DNA of 64,000 nucleotides from Phascolarctos cinereus (GCF_002099425.1 NW_018344105.1:5024501-5088500); one strand, 5' to 3'; positions 33,524-44,169 are shown, counted from the stretch's first letter. The notes: generated by a model not told the origin, from the letters alone. Program-made: numbers and translations.

Positions 33524-33622
33524 CTGAGCACTGGTCCTGAAGTCAGGAGGCCTCAGATACTAGCTGTGTGACCCTGGGCAAGTTGCTTAACCCCAATTGC
33601 CTCCAAAATTTTTTTTTCTTGT
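33524..33622 (+). mobile_element. Poly-A SINE (WSINE-like), 5' truncated
   Basis: gagcactggtcctgaagtca, a shortened core with agctgtgtgaccctgggcaa, then aaccccaattgcctccaaaa and a run of T. It lacks the head start and about 20 bases of B-box region. Confidence 0.8.
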
Positions 33623-34320
33623 TGAGTTGGACATGCTTTGAAGTGGAATACGTGTTGAACAGGAAAGAGGCTAGGCTTCTTCCACTTCCTGTCTAGAAGG
33701 GACAAACCTCAAAACTGAGTTCCTGAAGGAGTCAAAAGGAGAGGCTTCTGCCAATCTACTAAGCTATGGGTCATCATCCTTCCAGAAAAAGCAAAGTAGC
33801 AGTTCATCTGAGAAGATGCTAACACCCATCCAAGTCAGAGGCTGGAGAAGATGGTGACTGCAATTGCCCATGGAACAGCAAGCTCAAACAGGCCAGGAGA
33901 TTGCTACAATTGGGGAGGAGGCCAGCAGCTGAGTGACCTGCTTGGCCCAGTTAGGCAGAAGCAGGGTGATGTACCTAGCATTGGTAACCAGCAGCTGAAT
34001 AACCTGCTCAACTCAGCCTAGCTGAGATGCTGTGCCCTATGAAGAGCCAGCCCAGCCTAGCAGTAGAATGACTCATCTATGACCCTGACGTGCTGCAGAG
34101 TCAATTTCGTGAGGACTGTCTGGGCAGAGAAAAATCAAGGACTTGCATTTCCAGAGTCGTGAACACACATGTGTATTCCCTGCACATGTGCCTCACTACC
34201 TTTATAGTGAGGAACTAAGTTCCTGCTAACTAACTCTGTCCCTGTGGACTCTGTGTGTTTGTAGGAGACTCTGCCCCGTGTTGGGAATTTTGGGGGGTGA
34301 AGAATGCTTTGTTTTTATTT
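33623..34320. other. Unassigned segment with a 66-base imperfect tandem repeat
   Basis: Two similar units start at 33922 (ccagcagctgagtgacctgc) and 33988 (ccagcagctgaataacctgc). A TATA-like ctttatagtg occurs near 34199. The segment could be an old LTR or simply unique DNA; the evidence is too thin to call. Confidence 0.35.
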
Positions 34321-34324
34321 GTCA

Positions 34325-35345
34325 AGTACATTTTTATTGGTATCTTTTGTTTTTGTTATCACCTAAATTTCTACCTGTGTCTTGCCTTACATTCCCCTGC
34401 AGAAAACCATTCTTTGTAATAAAGAATTTTTTTAAAAGAAAAAATAAAGAGAGGATGAAGAGAAAAAAAAATTAGCAAAATCAATGAATAGCCTAAAAAA
34501 ACCTGACATCATATGCACACATGTAATCTCTGACTTTTGCAAAACAGCAGGGAGAGAGATCTTCTCATCTTCTTTGGGCTTATTTTTTATTGTTTTGTGT
34601 TGTTTCATTTTGCATTGTTGTAGTCTTTGTGTATATTATTTTCTTGGCTCAGCTTACTTCACTTTGTATCAGTTCATTTAAGTATTGCCAGGCTTCTTTT
34701 TATTTGTCATATTTGTTATTTCTTACAGCACAGTAATATTCTATTACGTTCCTGCGTTATGATTTGTTTAGCTGTTCCCCAGTTAATGGGTATCTGCTTT
34801 GTTTCTAGATCTTTGCTACTGTTATAAATAGTTTGGTGTATATGGAGCCTTCTTTAAAATCAGTGACCTCCTTGGGGCATTCTCCAGCAGAATTTCTGGG
34901 TGGGAGGGTATGGATGTTTTGGTCACTTTCTTTGCATAATTCCAAATTGCTTTCCAGAGTGGTTGTACTAATTCACAGCTCCACCAGCAAACCATTAGTA
35001 CCTATCTTCCTACAATCTCTCCAACACTTATTTCTGTCTTTTATAATTTTTGCCAGTTTACTAGATGTAAAGTTAAACCTCAGGGTTGTTTTGATTTGTA
35101 TTTCTCTTAACATTAGTATTTGCCACATTGTTTTGTGTGATTGCTAATAGTTTGCAGTTTTTCTTTTGAGAATTGTTTCTTCATATCCTTTGACCACTTA
35201 TTTTTGGGGGAGTGGCTTTTGTTCTTATATATTTCTGTTAGTTGTCTATGTATCTTAGATATCAAACCCTTATCTCAGAAATTTGATACCAAGTTTCCCC
35301 CCCAGTAATCCACTTCCTTTTTTATCTCAGATGTGTTAGTTTGTT
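34325..35345 (-). mobile_element. Older L1 3' end (different subfamily)
   Basis: On minus it carries an ORF2 C-terminal region and a longer, different 3' UTR than the younger copies. Plus landmarks: tttttattggtatcttttgt, accattctttgtaataaaga, cagcttacttcactttgtat, cacagctccaccagcaaacc, catatcctttgaccacttat. It is heavily diverged, with no frame above about 105 codons. Confidence 0.82.
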
Positions 35346-35424
35346 TGGAGTGTGGAGTAGGGGGAAAGGAGAGGAATGATCCCCAGCTTGTAGACCTGAA
35401 GTGGCTACTCTTGGTAGGAATAGG

Positions 35425-35630
35425 AAAGAGGAAGAGGGTTGAGATAATGAATTCTGAGTTTGAGTCTCTGCTCTGTCACTTACATCCCTGGGCCTCAGTT
35501 TGCTCCTCTTTCAAATGACTGGATTGGACTTGATCACTTCCTAAGGTCCTCTGATCTATGTGGTACTTACTTGAACCCGGGTCTTCTTGACTTGAAGATA
35601 GGTTCTCTATCCATTGTGGTGCCATGCAGT
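35425..35630 (+). mobile_element. MIR3-type SINE plus an opposed MIR scrap
   Basis: Plus MIR3 at about 35425-35560 (gggcctcagtttgctcctct; tcctaaggtcctctgatcta), then about 65 bases of reversed MIR head (ttgaacccgggtcttcttga; ctatccattgtggtgcca). Confidence 0.6.
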
Positions 35631-35649
35631 CTCTCATAATAAGAATTTT

Positions 35650-35865
35650 TTTTTGAATTGGACCTGTCATGATACAGGGAGCTCCCAATGAGGAAACTTC
35701 CTTTACCAGTGCAGATCAGGCACCTGCTCTGCAACTCTTAGAAAGCTCCCGGGGTCCCTGAGAGGTGAAGTGATTTATTTAGGGTCATATATTCAACATA
35801 CATCAGAATCAGGACTTAGCCCGGGACTTCCTGACTGAGCTGAGCTCTCTAGCCTCATTGCATCT
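35650..35865 (-). mobile_element. CORE-SINE-like repeat, family U, near full length
   Basis: The best copy of the family. Reversed tail: ggacctgtcatgatacaggg, caatgaggaaacttccttta, ccagtgcagatcaggcacct, tctgcaactcttagaaagct. Reversed core: tgagaggtgaagtgattta. Reversed head: gacttcctgactgagctgag. Confidence 0.72.
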
Positions 35866-35889
35866 TGTAAATAATTATTATTGTTCTTT

Positions 35890-36365
35890 CCCTGAGCCCC
35901 TCGGTGTCTTAATCTGTAAAATGAGTGGATTTGAGGAACCTGCTAGCATTAAAGCTTACAGTCATATGAATATCACTTCTGTCTGGGCCTCAGTTTCCTC
36001 ATCTATAAAATGAGGGGGTTGGACTAAAGCAGGTGTCATGGACCCCTTTGGCATTCTGATGAAGCCTATGGATCCCTTCTCAGAATAATATTTTTAAACA
36101 CATGAAATAAAATATATTGGATTAAAAGGGAAATCAGCTGTATTGAAATACATTTTCCAAATGTTTTCAAACAAGTTCACAGACTCTAGGTTAAAATTCC
36201 CTGGTCTAGATGATCTCTAGGCTCCCTTACTGCTTTAAAGCTTGTGAAAATCCTATAAAAGTCACTTCTTTCTGGGCCTCAGTTACCTCATCTGTAAAAT
36301 GAGGGGGTGGACTTGAAGATTTCCAAGGTTCCTTCCAGGTCCAAAATTATGTGGTTCAATGATTC
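35890..36365 (+). mobile_element. Tandem MIR3 tails, one split by a MITE
   Basis: Three successive MIR3 3' halves: 35890-35970, 35971-36250 and 36251-36365. Each shows the core word (for example ctcagtttcctcatctataa) and an L3-like tail. The last two units repeat tcacttctgtctgggcctca and tcacttctttctgggcctca, so a MIR3 half was duplicated in tandem. Confidence 0.7.
36030..36212. mobile_element. hAT-like MITE inside MIR3
   Basis: It runs from caggtgtcatggaccccttt to aggttaaaattccctg. The SINE reads continuously if it is removed. Flanks gactaaag (36022-36029) and gtctagat (36213-36220) both derive from the MIR3 word gactagat, which fits an 8-base target duplication of the hAT superfamily. Same family as 45478-45661 and 16564-17767. 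Confidence 0.75.
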
Positions 36366-36369
36366 AAAT

Positions 36370-37220
36370 GCTCCACCATCCCTAGCATTTTAGTGTGACA
36401 GAGTTGCCAGATCCTTTCCAGAGATCTGGCTTTGATGAGGTTCTTGAGCAAACCTGAAAGGATGGGCACCTGCCGGGAGTAGGTTTGGGAATAAAGGACT
36501 CTGCAGATGCTATATAAAAGACAGAAGGGGCACATGGAGGGCCTGCAAGAAAAGGCACCTGTTTAACAATTTTGTTATGGGTTGTTGCTGCTAGCCCAAT
36601 GTTACAATACTGTGTATCATTGGATTGTAGGCACAGGTTTAAGCTAGTGGATCTTATTTTCAGGATAAAGCCCCCAAATGCATGACGGGGAAAATGACCA
36701 GCCTCAGGAGACGGCCTTGGATGGGTAGACACCATGGCTTATATGCCCCAAGGCAGCAGTAACTTACCAGCTGCAAAAGCACTGGGCTTCTTTGGAGTGA
36801 TTATTTCCCTTTCATCAGTAATGAGTCCCAGCCCTTGGAGCCTTCTCCTCTTGTCCACTGCATACACTTTTATTCTGCTTGCATGGTCTGCAGAGTCACA
36901 CTCCCTTCTATTTGTTAGATTTTCAAAAGAATGCTCCACAGGAAATGGAGGCCTTTTTTCTTTCTCTTTTTTTTTTTTTTTAAGCAAAACTGATTTTAAA
37001 ACCATCTGAGCTGATGACAAACAAAAGCGTGGCTTAGAATGAAAACGTCAATCCCAGTTTATTGTAGTGTTGTTAACCACAACTCTCCTTCTCCTTCCTC
37101 AGGTTCCAGAAAGAACACACACAGAAAATGGGGCTGATCAGATGGCCCCTCACTGCCTCTTTTCTCTGCCATGTCACCAGCAGCCCAGGAATAGTAGAGT
37201 GGAAATTTGGAGTTGCTAGA
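36370..37220. other. Unassigned sequence with a TATA-like motif
   Basis: A good TATA-like word, ctatataaaag, lies at about 36511-36521, but no first exon, CpG-rich region or long frame follows, so I do not call a promoter. A T run at about 36967-36982 gives spurious Lys/Phe-rich frames. Confidence 0.35.
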
Positions 37221-37221
37221 A

Positions 37222-37342
37222 TTGGATCAGAATGTAAGCTCTTTGAGAACAGGTACTGTTTTATTTTTGTCTTTATCCCTAGCACCTAGGATAGTGCCTG
37301 ACATATAGTAGGCATTTAATAAAAGCTTGTTGATTGAACGAC
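37222..37342 (+). mobile_element. L2 LINE 3' terminus
   Basis: Typical end: gaatgtaagctctttgagaa, agtgcctgacatatagtagg, catttaataaaagcttgttg. Confidence 0.8.
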
Positions 37343-37485
37343 TAAGGTCAAATCTAGACTCTGTCATTCACTAGCTCTGTGATCATGGACAAATCCTTTC
37401 CCTTCAGTGGGCCTCGCTTTTTGCCACCATAAAATGAGAGGGTGCTCCAGAACCCCTAAGAGCTCTACCATTCTCATGAGTGCTC
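37343..37485 (+). mobile_element. MIR/MIR3-type SINE
   Basis: Head and core: gactctgtcattcactagct, gatcatggacaaatcctttc, ccataaaatgagagggtgct. Confidence 0.65.
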
Positions 37486-37489
37486 ACCT

Positions 37490-38295
37490 TTCTTTCCCCC
37501 CGTAGAAATGGGAGCTGGTGTCATTAAAATGAGCAGTGTCCTCAATGTACTGAATTCAACTTCCCTTGTTGGGTTTGTGTGTCTGTGTGATCAGGGTATT
37601 CAAGCAGGGGATGGGAGCTATCAGGGAAGCACAATGGATAAGGGGGAGAGGGAATGGCAGTCTACTGGTGGTAGCCAAGTACCTTTCTCTTTCTCACTGC
37701 CTTGGCTGAACTGAGATGACCAGGCAGTTTACATCCTTTGGGGAGATTGCCTTGGATCCTGCCCAGGTCCACAGGAAGAGAGACACAGACTAAATACTTG
37801 CACCCGAGATTGCTGCACATCCAGGAGCAGAGCCTGCAGCAGGGTCTGCTCTATTTGTGAAACCTCCTGGGTCATTCTTTGGGAGTACCTGTCTCTATCT
37901 AGAGACTACGTATTTATCTACTGTGAAAGTTTGCTGTGAATGAAAAAGCCTTGGGAAAGAGCCTTGTTGGTTCCAAATTGCGAGCAGCTTGGGGGAGCTA
38001 GACTTTTAGACTCTTTGGCCTGACTGTGTGGGGAAGGAGGATGCTGGAACAGAGACTGGAGGAGAATCCCACAGGTGGGGTAATGTATGTATATGTTGCT
38101 GTTGCTCTGATTCATTTCTATCATTCTGATTTAAAAGGTAATATACAAACACATTTGTATAGGGGACATGTTTTCCTAAGAAAGATTGGGGGGGGGGGCT
38201 ACAAGCTATTGATCTGATCAGATAACAGCAACACTACCCACAAAAGGGTGGAGTCGGGATGAGTAGCAGTCAGTTAATGTCTTAATTGCTAAATC
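37490..38295. other. Unassigned sequence
   Basis: No family recognised. A G10 run lies at about 38188-38197. Open frames are short and without motifs. Confidence 0.4.
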
Positions 38296-38297
38296 TG

Positions 38298-39785
38298 ATG
38301 GCCTTTTCTCAATGGTCATCCTTCTTGACCTCTTTGATGCTATAGATGACCATCTCCTCCTGAATTGTCTTTCTACTCTGGGTTTTCACGATACTCTTTC
38401 TGTGGATTCAGGTCATGCCCATCTGAGAGTGTCACCCAAGGTTTTGTCCGGAGTCCTCTTCTCTTCTCCCTGGTTGATCTCTCCCCTCAGTTTCCATAGG
38501 TTTGATTATAACCCTCGTGCAGATGATTCTCAGATCTTTATATTGAGTCCTCACTCTTCTCCTGAGCTGTAGTCTGATATTCCCACCTGCCCTTTTGGCG
38601 TCAGGAACTGAATAGCCCAGAGAAGTCATCTTAAACTCAGCATGTCTAAAATGCAGCTCGTTGGGTTCTTCCCCAAACCCTCCCCCCTTCTCACCGTTTC
38701 TATAGTTGTTGAGGACACTACCATCCTTCCAGTTACTCGGACTCCCAACCTTGATTCCTCACACGTTTAGTTACCATATCTTCTCATTTCTTCTCTAGAA
38801 CCTTTCCCCACTTACACAGTTGCCACCCTAGTTCAGATCTTTATCAGTTTTGCCCCCCCCACTCTAATCCATCTTCAACACTACTGCCAACGTGACCATG
38901 TACCCCTGTCCCACTCCACTCAGTAAAGCCCAGGGGCTTCTTATCATCCCCAGTAGCAAATATAAAATCCTATGTTTGACATTTAAAGCTCTTCCAACCT
39001 TGTCCCTTTCTAGTCTTCTTACACTACTTCGCTCCATGCGTTCTGCCATCCAGTGACACTGGTATCCTTTCTGATCCTCCTATACAGCACTTTGTCTCCT
39101 GATGCCATGCCTTTTCACTGGCTCTCTCCCATGCCTGAAGCACCTCTCTCCTTACTTCCACCCTTAGATTCTCTGGCTTCTTTGAAGACTTGGCTTAAAT
39201 CCTGCCTTCTGCAGTAAACTTTTCCTGATCTCTTCTGCCCCAGCCATTCCCAATCCCCCTGCTACTGCTTGATGATCAGGTTTGTTGTTTTTGTTCACTT
39301 GTGTCCAACTCTTTGTGACCTTGTGGACCATAACACACTATGCCCTCAACCTGAGGGGCTCATCTTCTGATGTCATGCATTTTAAAAATGTCCGTGGTGT
39401 TTTCTTTGCAGCGGTACTGGAGTGGTTTGCCATTTCCTTCTCCAGTTGGTCATCTTTTGTCAGAGCTTTACACTATGACCTGTCCATCTTGGGTAACCCT
39501 GCAGAGCATGGCTCACAGTTTCATTGAGCTGTGCAAGCCCATCTGCTAGGGCAAAATAGTGATCCGGTGGGGATGATCAGGTTACCTTTCATCTACTTGG
39601 TATATGTCTTATATGTACCTGGTTATTTACCTATTGTTTCCCCCATTAGAATGTGAACTTCTTGAGAGAAATGACCATGTTTTTGCCTTTCTTTATATGC
39701 ACCTTTCCTTAGCAATTAGTACAGTGGCTGGCATGTAATGAATGCTTAAAAATTGCTTGTTGACTGACTGAAAGATGAAATACCC
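38298..39785 (+). mobile_element. L2 LINE from RT motif to 3' end, split by RTE
   Basis: The reverse transcriptase is readable on plus: MVILLDLFDAIDDHLLLN from 38312 (motif A region) and the catalytic ADDSQIFIL at about 38519-38545. Then the 3' part (ttgacatttaaagctcttcc; atgcctgaagcacctctctc; ttctttgaagacttggctta), and after the inserted RTE piece the terminus (cattagaatgtgaacttctt; atgtaatgaatgcttaaaaa). The frames contain several stops and shifts. Confidence 0.88.
39283..39571 (-). mobile_element. RTE-type 3' end inserted in L2
   Basis: Read on minus it ends ggtcacaaagagttggacac, the terminal word shared with RTE-tailed SINEs at 43875 and 56082 and akin to BovB/RTE 3' ends. Internal words include gtggtttgccatttccttct on plus. 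An exact 12-base duplication, gatgatcaggtt, flanks it at 39271-39282 and 39572-39583, and the L2 resumes after it. Confidence 0.85.
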
Positions 39786-39807
39786 AGGGAGCTTGGCAGT
39801 TACCCCA

Positions 39808-39826
39808 GAGTGCCCTCTAGTGTTGG
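39808..39826 (-). promoter_or_regulatory. CTCF-like motif
   Basis: On minus the bases read ccaacactagagggcactc; the core CACTAGAGGGCAC fits the CTCF consensus (CCASYAGRKGGCRS) except for one position. The motif alone does not show binding. Confidence 0.4.
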
Positions 39827-40084
39827 ATGGTTCTCACAGCAGGTGAGGCTAAGGGCTTGATTGAGAGTACATAAGTGCCTGGCACAGTGAGTTTGAGGGG
39901 TGTGTATGTATGTGTGTAATTATTTTATTTTGCTTTTCTACTCCTGATGCCTGGGCTTTTAAATCTTTACTCATCACCACCACAATTGGGCTCTCTGTTT
40001 TTGACAAGGGAGGAATATCCTTATGAGGAATTGAGTTGCTCTGTGATTCTCTCTCATTAGGTTGTCATAAATCCTGAGACTTGT

Positions 40085-40175
40085 AATAAATTTGACAGCC
40101 CTGTGATCCCATCAATGGGGGGCACTCTTTCTACCAGTGCAGATTATATAATTTGTCACCCCTTTATCCCTTTTT
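40085..40175 (-). mobile_element. Family U SINE fragment
   Basis: Only the reversed tail: cctgtgatcccatcaatggg, ctttctaccagtgcagatta. Confidence 0.5.
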
Positions 40176-40179
40176 ATTT

Positions 40180-40650
40180 TTCTCTTTGTCTCTATGTACG
40201 TTCTCTATAGACGATTTACTCATTGCAGTGAGGGTTGGGGCCTTCCTCTCATTGCTCTCATTTAAGCTTTCGTGGATCCCCAAAGTTGATGATGACCCAA
40301 AGATCCACCTTATCTGGCTAGAATACTAGATTCTGGAATCAGACTCTACCTCTTAACTTCTAGTTTGTTCTAGAAACTAAGGAAGGAAATCTTTTCCCAC
40401 TCCATCTAGAAGGCAGATATTAGAGTTGATCTTGTCTACATATATGTCATACATCTCTCCAAAGCTGATATTTACAGCTCTGGGTGACTTGGGATCTCTC
40501 ACTTGTTGCCATCTCAGAATATTTCTAGAAGGAAGATAGCCAAGGGAAAAAGCAGAAAAGTCCAAGTCCTTGATGAAGAAAGACTCCCCTTTCAAGCCAC
40601 ATACAAAAAATGATAGCTCCTCCAAGTAGAGTCCCTCCCCCAAGTGTACT
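40180..40650. other. Unassigned sequence
   Basis: No repeat or gene recognised. Two minus frames under 90 codons overlap here without known motifs. Confidence 0.4.
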
Positions 40651-40655
40651 AGCCA

Positions 40656-40812
40656 CAGGTGTCGAACTCATGGCTGCGGTTCTCTTGAGTGCAGCAAGAA
40701 CCATAATTGAGAAATGTTTAACAAAGTAAAAGTACAATATAACATGGATAATGTTAATTTGTGATTTTCTAAGTCAATGTGCAGCCTTCGGGGATCCATT
40801 TTTGACATCACT
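40656..40812. mobile_element. hAT-like MITE
   Basis: It starts caggtgtcgaactcatggct and ends near ccatttttgacatcact, which reads agtgatgtcaaaaatgg in reverse, giving decayed terminal inverted repeats. The interior (aacaaagtaaaagtacaata; gtgattttctaagtcaatgt) fits a marsupial Charlie-like MITE that I recall, without certainty on the name. Confidence 0.62.
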
Positions 40813-40974
40813 TTTGTAGGTAACCCCCTTTAGTGAAACACATCATCCACTATTCTCCAAGGGATGGCTCTAGAGTCTAGACTGACTGGTGCAGTTTCCC
40901 CCCTTTGTCCTTTCAGCATGGTGCCCATGGGCATGTCCGTTTTCCATGTGGGGGTTGGGGGTGGTGTGGGTGTG

Positions 40975-41130
40975 GGCCTTCAGGCCCTTAGAAGGCCTGG
41001 GCTTAAATCCATTTAATATCTGTGGAACCCTGGGCAAGTCACTTAATCTGAGCCTTAGTTCCCTTATGATTAGATGGGTTAGATCTCTGAAGTCCCTTCC
41101 AGCACCAGCTGCAGTTATAAATCTGAGTCC
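40975..41130 (+). mobile_element. MIR3-type SINE
   Basis: Head (gcctgggcttaaatccattt), core (gaaccctgggcaagtcactt) and L3-like tail (gaagtcccttccagcaccag). Confidence 0.72.
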
Positions 41131-41187
41131 TACCTGACAAGAGGCAGCATCTTGGCTAATGTCAGGACATGGGCCCTGCAGCTCAGT

Positions 41188-41245
41188 AATAATCCACAAG
41201 CCTTTATTAAACCCTTACAAGGTGTAAGGCCTTGTCTGTTAGTAA
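41188..41245 (-). mobile_element. L2 3'-terminal fragment
   Basis: Reversed terminus: aatccacaagcctttattaa, then aaggtgtaaggccttg. Confidence 0.5.
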
Positions 41246-41249
41246 AGAT

Positions 41250-41710
41250 TCTCCATTTTTCTCTGAAATATCCCAGGTAAGATATGCAATCAATCTTAAC
41301 TCCTCACCGTAGAGCCAACGCAGACACAGCTTTGGGGGAATTGATGTGGAACTTTCTTTTGTCTTTTTTTCCCAAACATTGTTAGAAAGATTTCTTTTGT
41401 AAGTATTTTCCTTTTGTGGAATATTCTCCAGAGTAGAATTTCTTCTGAAACTTGAGTAGAGTCAAGGAAATTAATTTTCTCCAGAAGGGTTTCTTTTCTG
41501 CATAAATTTTTGTGTGCTGGAGACTTTATTAAAAATGCTTTATTAAAAGATCAAAATGTTAGACAGTAATGAATATTTATTAAAAGTAGAGCTATTTATT
41601 ATTATCTAGGTGTGTATATATCTGAGGCCACCCATTTATTGCCCAATAAAGGTAAGTGATTTTAATTATAGATATAATTCCATATATATTACATATACAT
41701 ATATATTTGT
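41250..41710. other. Unassigned AT-rich sequence
   Basis: Short ttattaaaa words recur around 41525-41600 and TA-rich runs around 41680-41705. No family or gene is recognised. Confidence 0.4.
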
Positions 41711-41711
41711 T

Positions 41712-41935
41712 CTAGACCATTTCATTGGTTTGGGGAATTTCTAAGATGAAAACTCCTACTAATGCAAATCAACAAGTCCTCTATAATTTACAGTCTTCAG
41801 TGTCTGGGGGCCCCTGGGAAGTCTAGGACCTTACTCAATATCACACAGTCAGTCTGTATGTTAGAGGTAGGACTCAAAACTCAGGTCTTTCTGACTCCCC
41901 AAGGCCAGCCTGCTATCCACAATATCATCTTGCAA
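41712..41935 (-). mobile_element. CORE-SINE-like repeat, family U
   Basis: Reversed tail (ccatttcattggtttgggga; actcctactaatgcaaatca; ataatttacagtcttcagtg), then core (caatatcacacagtcagtct) and head (ctttctgactccccaaggcc). Confidence 0.66.
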
Positions 41936-42426
41936 GTTAGAAATTACCCCTAGATTATGATTGGAGATATCTGAATTTTCTAGGATCATCTCTTTCTTTG
42001 TAAAATGTTTTGACCAAATAATATTTCATAGAATCAAAGAATCACAGAGTGTCAAGGGCCCTCATAGGGACCCTAACCCTGTATTCTCCTTTACTGTGTT
42101 CCAGACAAGTGGTCATTTTAGTGTCCTTTTAAATACCTCTGGTAAAGGGAAACTTACCACTACCACTGCCATTCCCCCACTCCCTTCTCTTGGTCAATTG
42201 TGACTATTAAGAATTTTGTCCTCATGGTTCAGCTGAAATCTGCCTTCCCATTGCTTTTAGTTCTGGCCTCTGGGGCCAAGCAGAATGGATCAAATCATCT
42301 TCCACACAAAATCACAGAGTTTGAAGGGTCTCAGAGGCAGACATTCCCTTTACAGTACCATGAGCAAGTGGTTACTCAGCCTTTGCTTGAAGATGTCCAG
42401 CAGTAGGTGATTCATTACCTACCGAG

Positions 42427-42628
42427 GAATATAATATAGTGAATTTTATTTGTCAGAGTGGGATTGAAACCAGTCAGTTTTAGCCTTGATACCATAGTAA
42501 GGTGAGGACAGGATCTCAATCAATCAGTCATAGGCTTTAGACTATGTAGGGTAAGTCTTACCTGGTTAAGGTACCAAGGCTAAAATGGAGTGGGGTAGTT
42601 TTGACACTACATTTACATACTCCACCCC
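42427..42628. mobile_element. Inverted-repeat insert in L3 (MITE candidate)
   Basis: Not L3 sequence. It contains ttttagccttgatacc (about 42479-42494) and ggtaccaaggctaaaa (about 42571-42586), inverted with one mismatch; similarity extends weakly to about 30 bases. The word gaatata occurs at both ends. Family unknown. Confidence 0.5.
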
Positions 42629-43434
42629 TGAATATATCTAATGTTAAAAAGATTTCTCTCATATCAAGCTGAAATCTTCCTCCTTTCTCAGCCACATCTA
42701 ATCATTGCCCTCTGAGGTCAAGCAAAAAAAAAAAAATCAATCCCTTATCTACATAATAGCCTTCCAAATATTTAAAGTGCCCTTCCACCTTCCCCCTAGA
42801 TCCAAATCTTTTTAGTTCCAGGCCAAACATACCCAATTCCTCAAAGTGTAATGTTTATATGACATGAGAGTCCTTCGGATATCTGAAGATAACTATTATG
42901 CTTTCTCACATCTTCTCTTCTACAGGCCTAGTTCCTTTAACCAGTCTTTTCATGGCATAATCTCCAGGGCTTTCATTATTCTGGTCACCTTCCTCTAGAT
43001 TGTCACCAGATTGTCTATGTCCTTTCTAAAACATGGTGCCCATAACTGAATGTAGTACTGCAAATGTGGTCAGACAAGGGACTAGGACAGTAGTCCTGTC
43101 TTCTGCTATGTTCTCAACATTATGTTTCTCTTACTGAAGACTAAGATTACAGGAGCTCACCCACTAAAAACTGCAGATCTTTTTTCATATGACCTGTTGT
43201 CTAGCCATAGCTCTCTGACAGATACTTAGGCCCTTGAATTGTTTACCTCACAAAAAGGACTTTACTTTTGACGTGGTCAATTTGGTCTGATTAGCTTTAG
43301 CCCAAGGTGGTTGGGTCTGTGCTATTAAGAATAGAAAATAGAGCTTTAGCCCACTTTTCCAGCTTCTTAAGATCTATTCGAATTCTGGTTCTCTCATCAA
43401 ATGTATTAGGTAGCCTCCCTGGCTACCTAATACC

Positions 43435-43659
43435 TCATGCATCTGCATATTTGGTGAGAATATCACATATGGTTTTATCCAAGTCACTGATAAAAATGTT
43501 GGATAGCACAGGGCCAAGAACAGATCTGTGGTGCAGTCCACTAGAGACTTCCTTATACATTGACATAAATCCATTAATCAGTACTCTATAAGATGAGTCA
43601 TCGAACCAGCTGTGAATGCACCTAAATGTACTATTCAATACACTAGGACAGTATGACAC
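43435..43659 (-). pseudogene. L3/CR1 reverse-transcriptase remnant
   Basis: The minus frame reads SWFDDSSYRVLINGFMSMYK and then SVLGPVLSNIFISDLDKTI, the family's QGSVLGPxLFNIFINDLD motif, then TKYADA where intact enzymes have KFADDT. This is the catalytic palm domain. Confidence 0.88.
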
Positions 43660-43874
43660 TTTGTCGAATGACTAATTGAAATCTAGATATACAGTGTCCT
43701 TAGCTACTAGTCTAGTGAATCCAGTTATACCAGGAAATGAGGCTGTCTGGCATTTTCAGACTGGAGTAGTAATTCTTCATTTCAATCCTGGTGCATTTAA
43801 CGAGCCATTCTATTTTATATATATTTTGCAGCCAATGCCATAAAATAATAGCCTTCTCATTTAAGCAGAATTTA

Positions 43875-44092
43875 GCAGCTAGGTGGCACTGCAGTGGATA
43901 GAGCACCAGGCCTGGAGTCAGAAGGACCTAAGTTCAGACCCAGCCTCAAACACTTACAAGCTGGGTGACCCTGGGCAAATCACTTCACCCTGTTTGCCTC
44001 AGTTCTTCATCTGTCAAATGAGCCAAGAAAACCCAAAGTGGGGTCATGAAGAGTCAGATGTGACTAAAAAACAACTGAACCCAATAAAGTGT
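43875..44092 (+). mobile_element. RTE-tailed SINE
   Basis: tRNA-like head (gcagctaggtggcactgcag), core (ctgggtgaccctgggcaaat; cctcagttcttcatctgtca), then an RTE-type tail (ggggtcatgaagagtcagat, gtgactaaaaaacaactgaa). The tail matches the RTE end at 39283-39571. Confidence 0.85.
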
Positions 44093-44169
44093 AGTAAATT
44101 TGTGAAAAGTATTTATCAACATGTTCATTCAGCAGTTTGAAGAGAAATATGTCGAAATAAAAATTTAAA

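Larger units (their letters stand above)
42022..43735 (-). mobile_element. L3/CR1 LINE, RT to 3' end
   Basis: On plus it begins with a CR1-type terminus (catagaatcaaagaatcaca), which reads attctttgattctatg in reverse. A second terminus starts at 42303 (aaaatcacagagtttgaagg) and continues upstream through attattctggtcaccttcct, ccataactgaatgtagtact and gggccaagaacagatctgtg into the RT. The first copy ends near 42300, so these are two overlapping 3' ends. An unrelated inverted-repeat insert lies at 42427-42628. Confidence 0.85.

Noticed and set aside
36511-36521. TATA-like word as a gene promoter
   Set aside because: No initiator context, CpG enrichment or downstream exon; single TATA words arise by chance in AT-rich DNA.
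36739-37020. Lys-rich minus frame of 93 codons
   Set aside because: Its Lys/Glu run is the translation of a T-rich simple stretch; no homology recognised.
39282-39527. 81-codon plus open frame
   Set aside because: It is antisense to an RTE 3' end inserted in L2.
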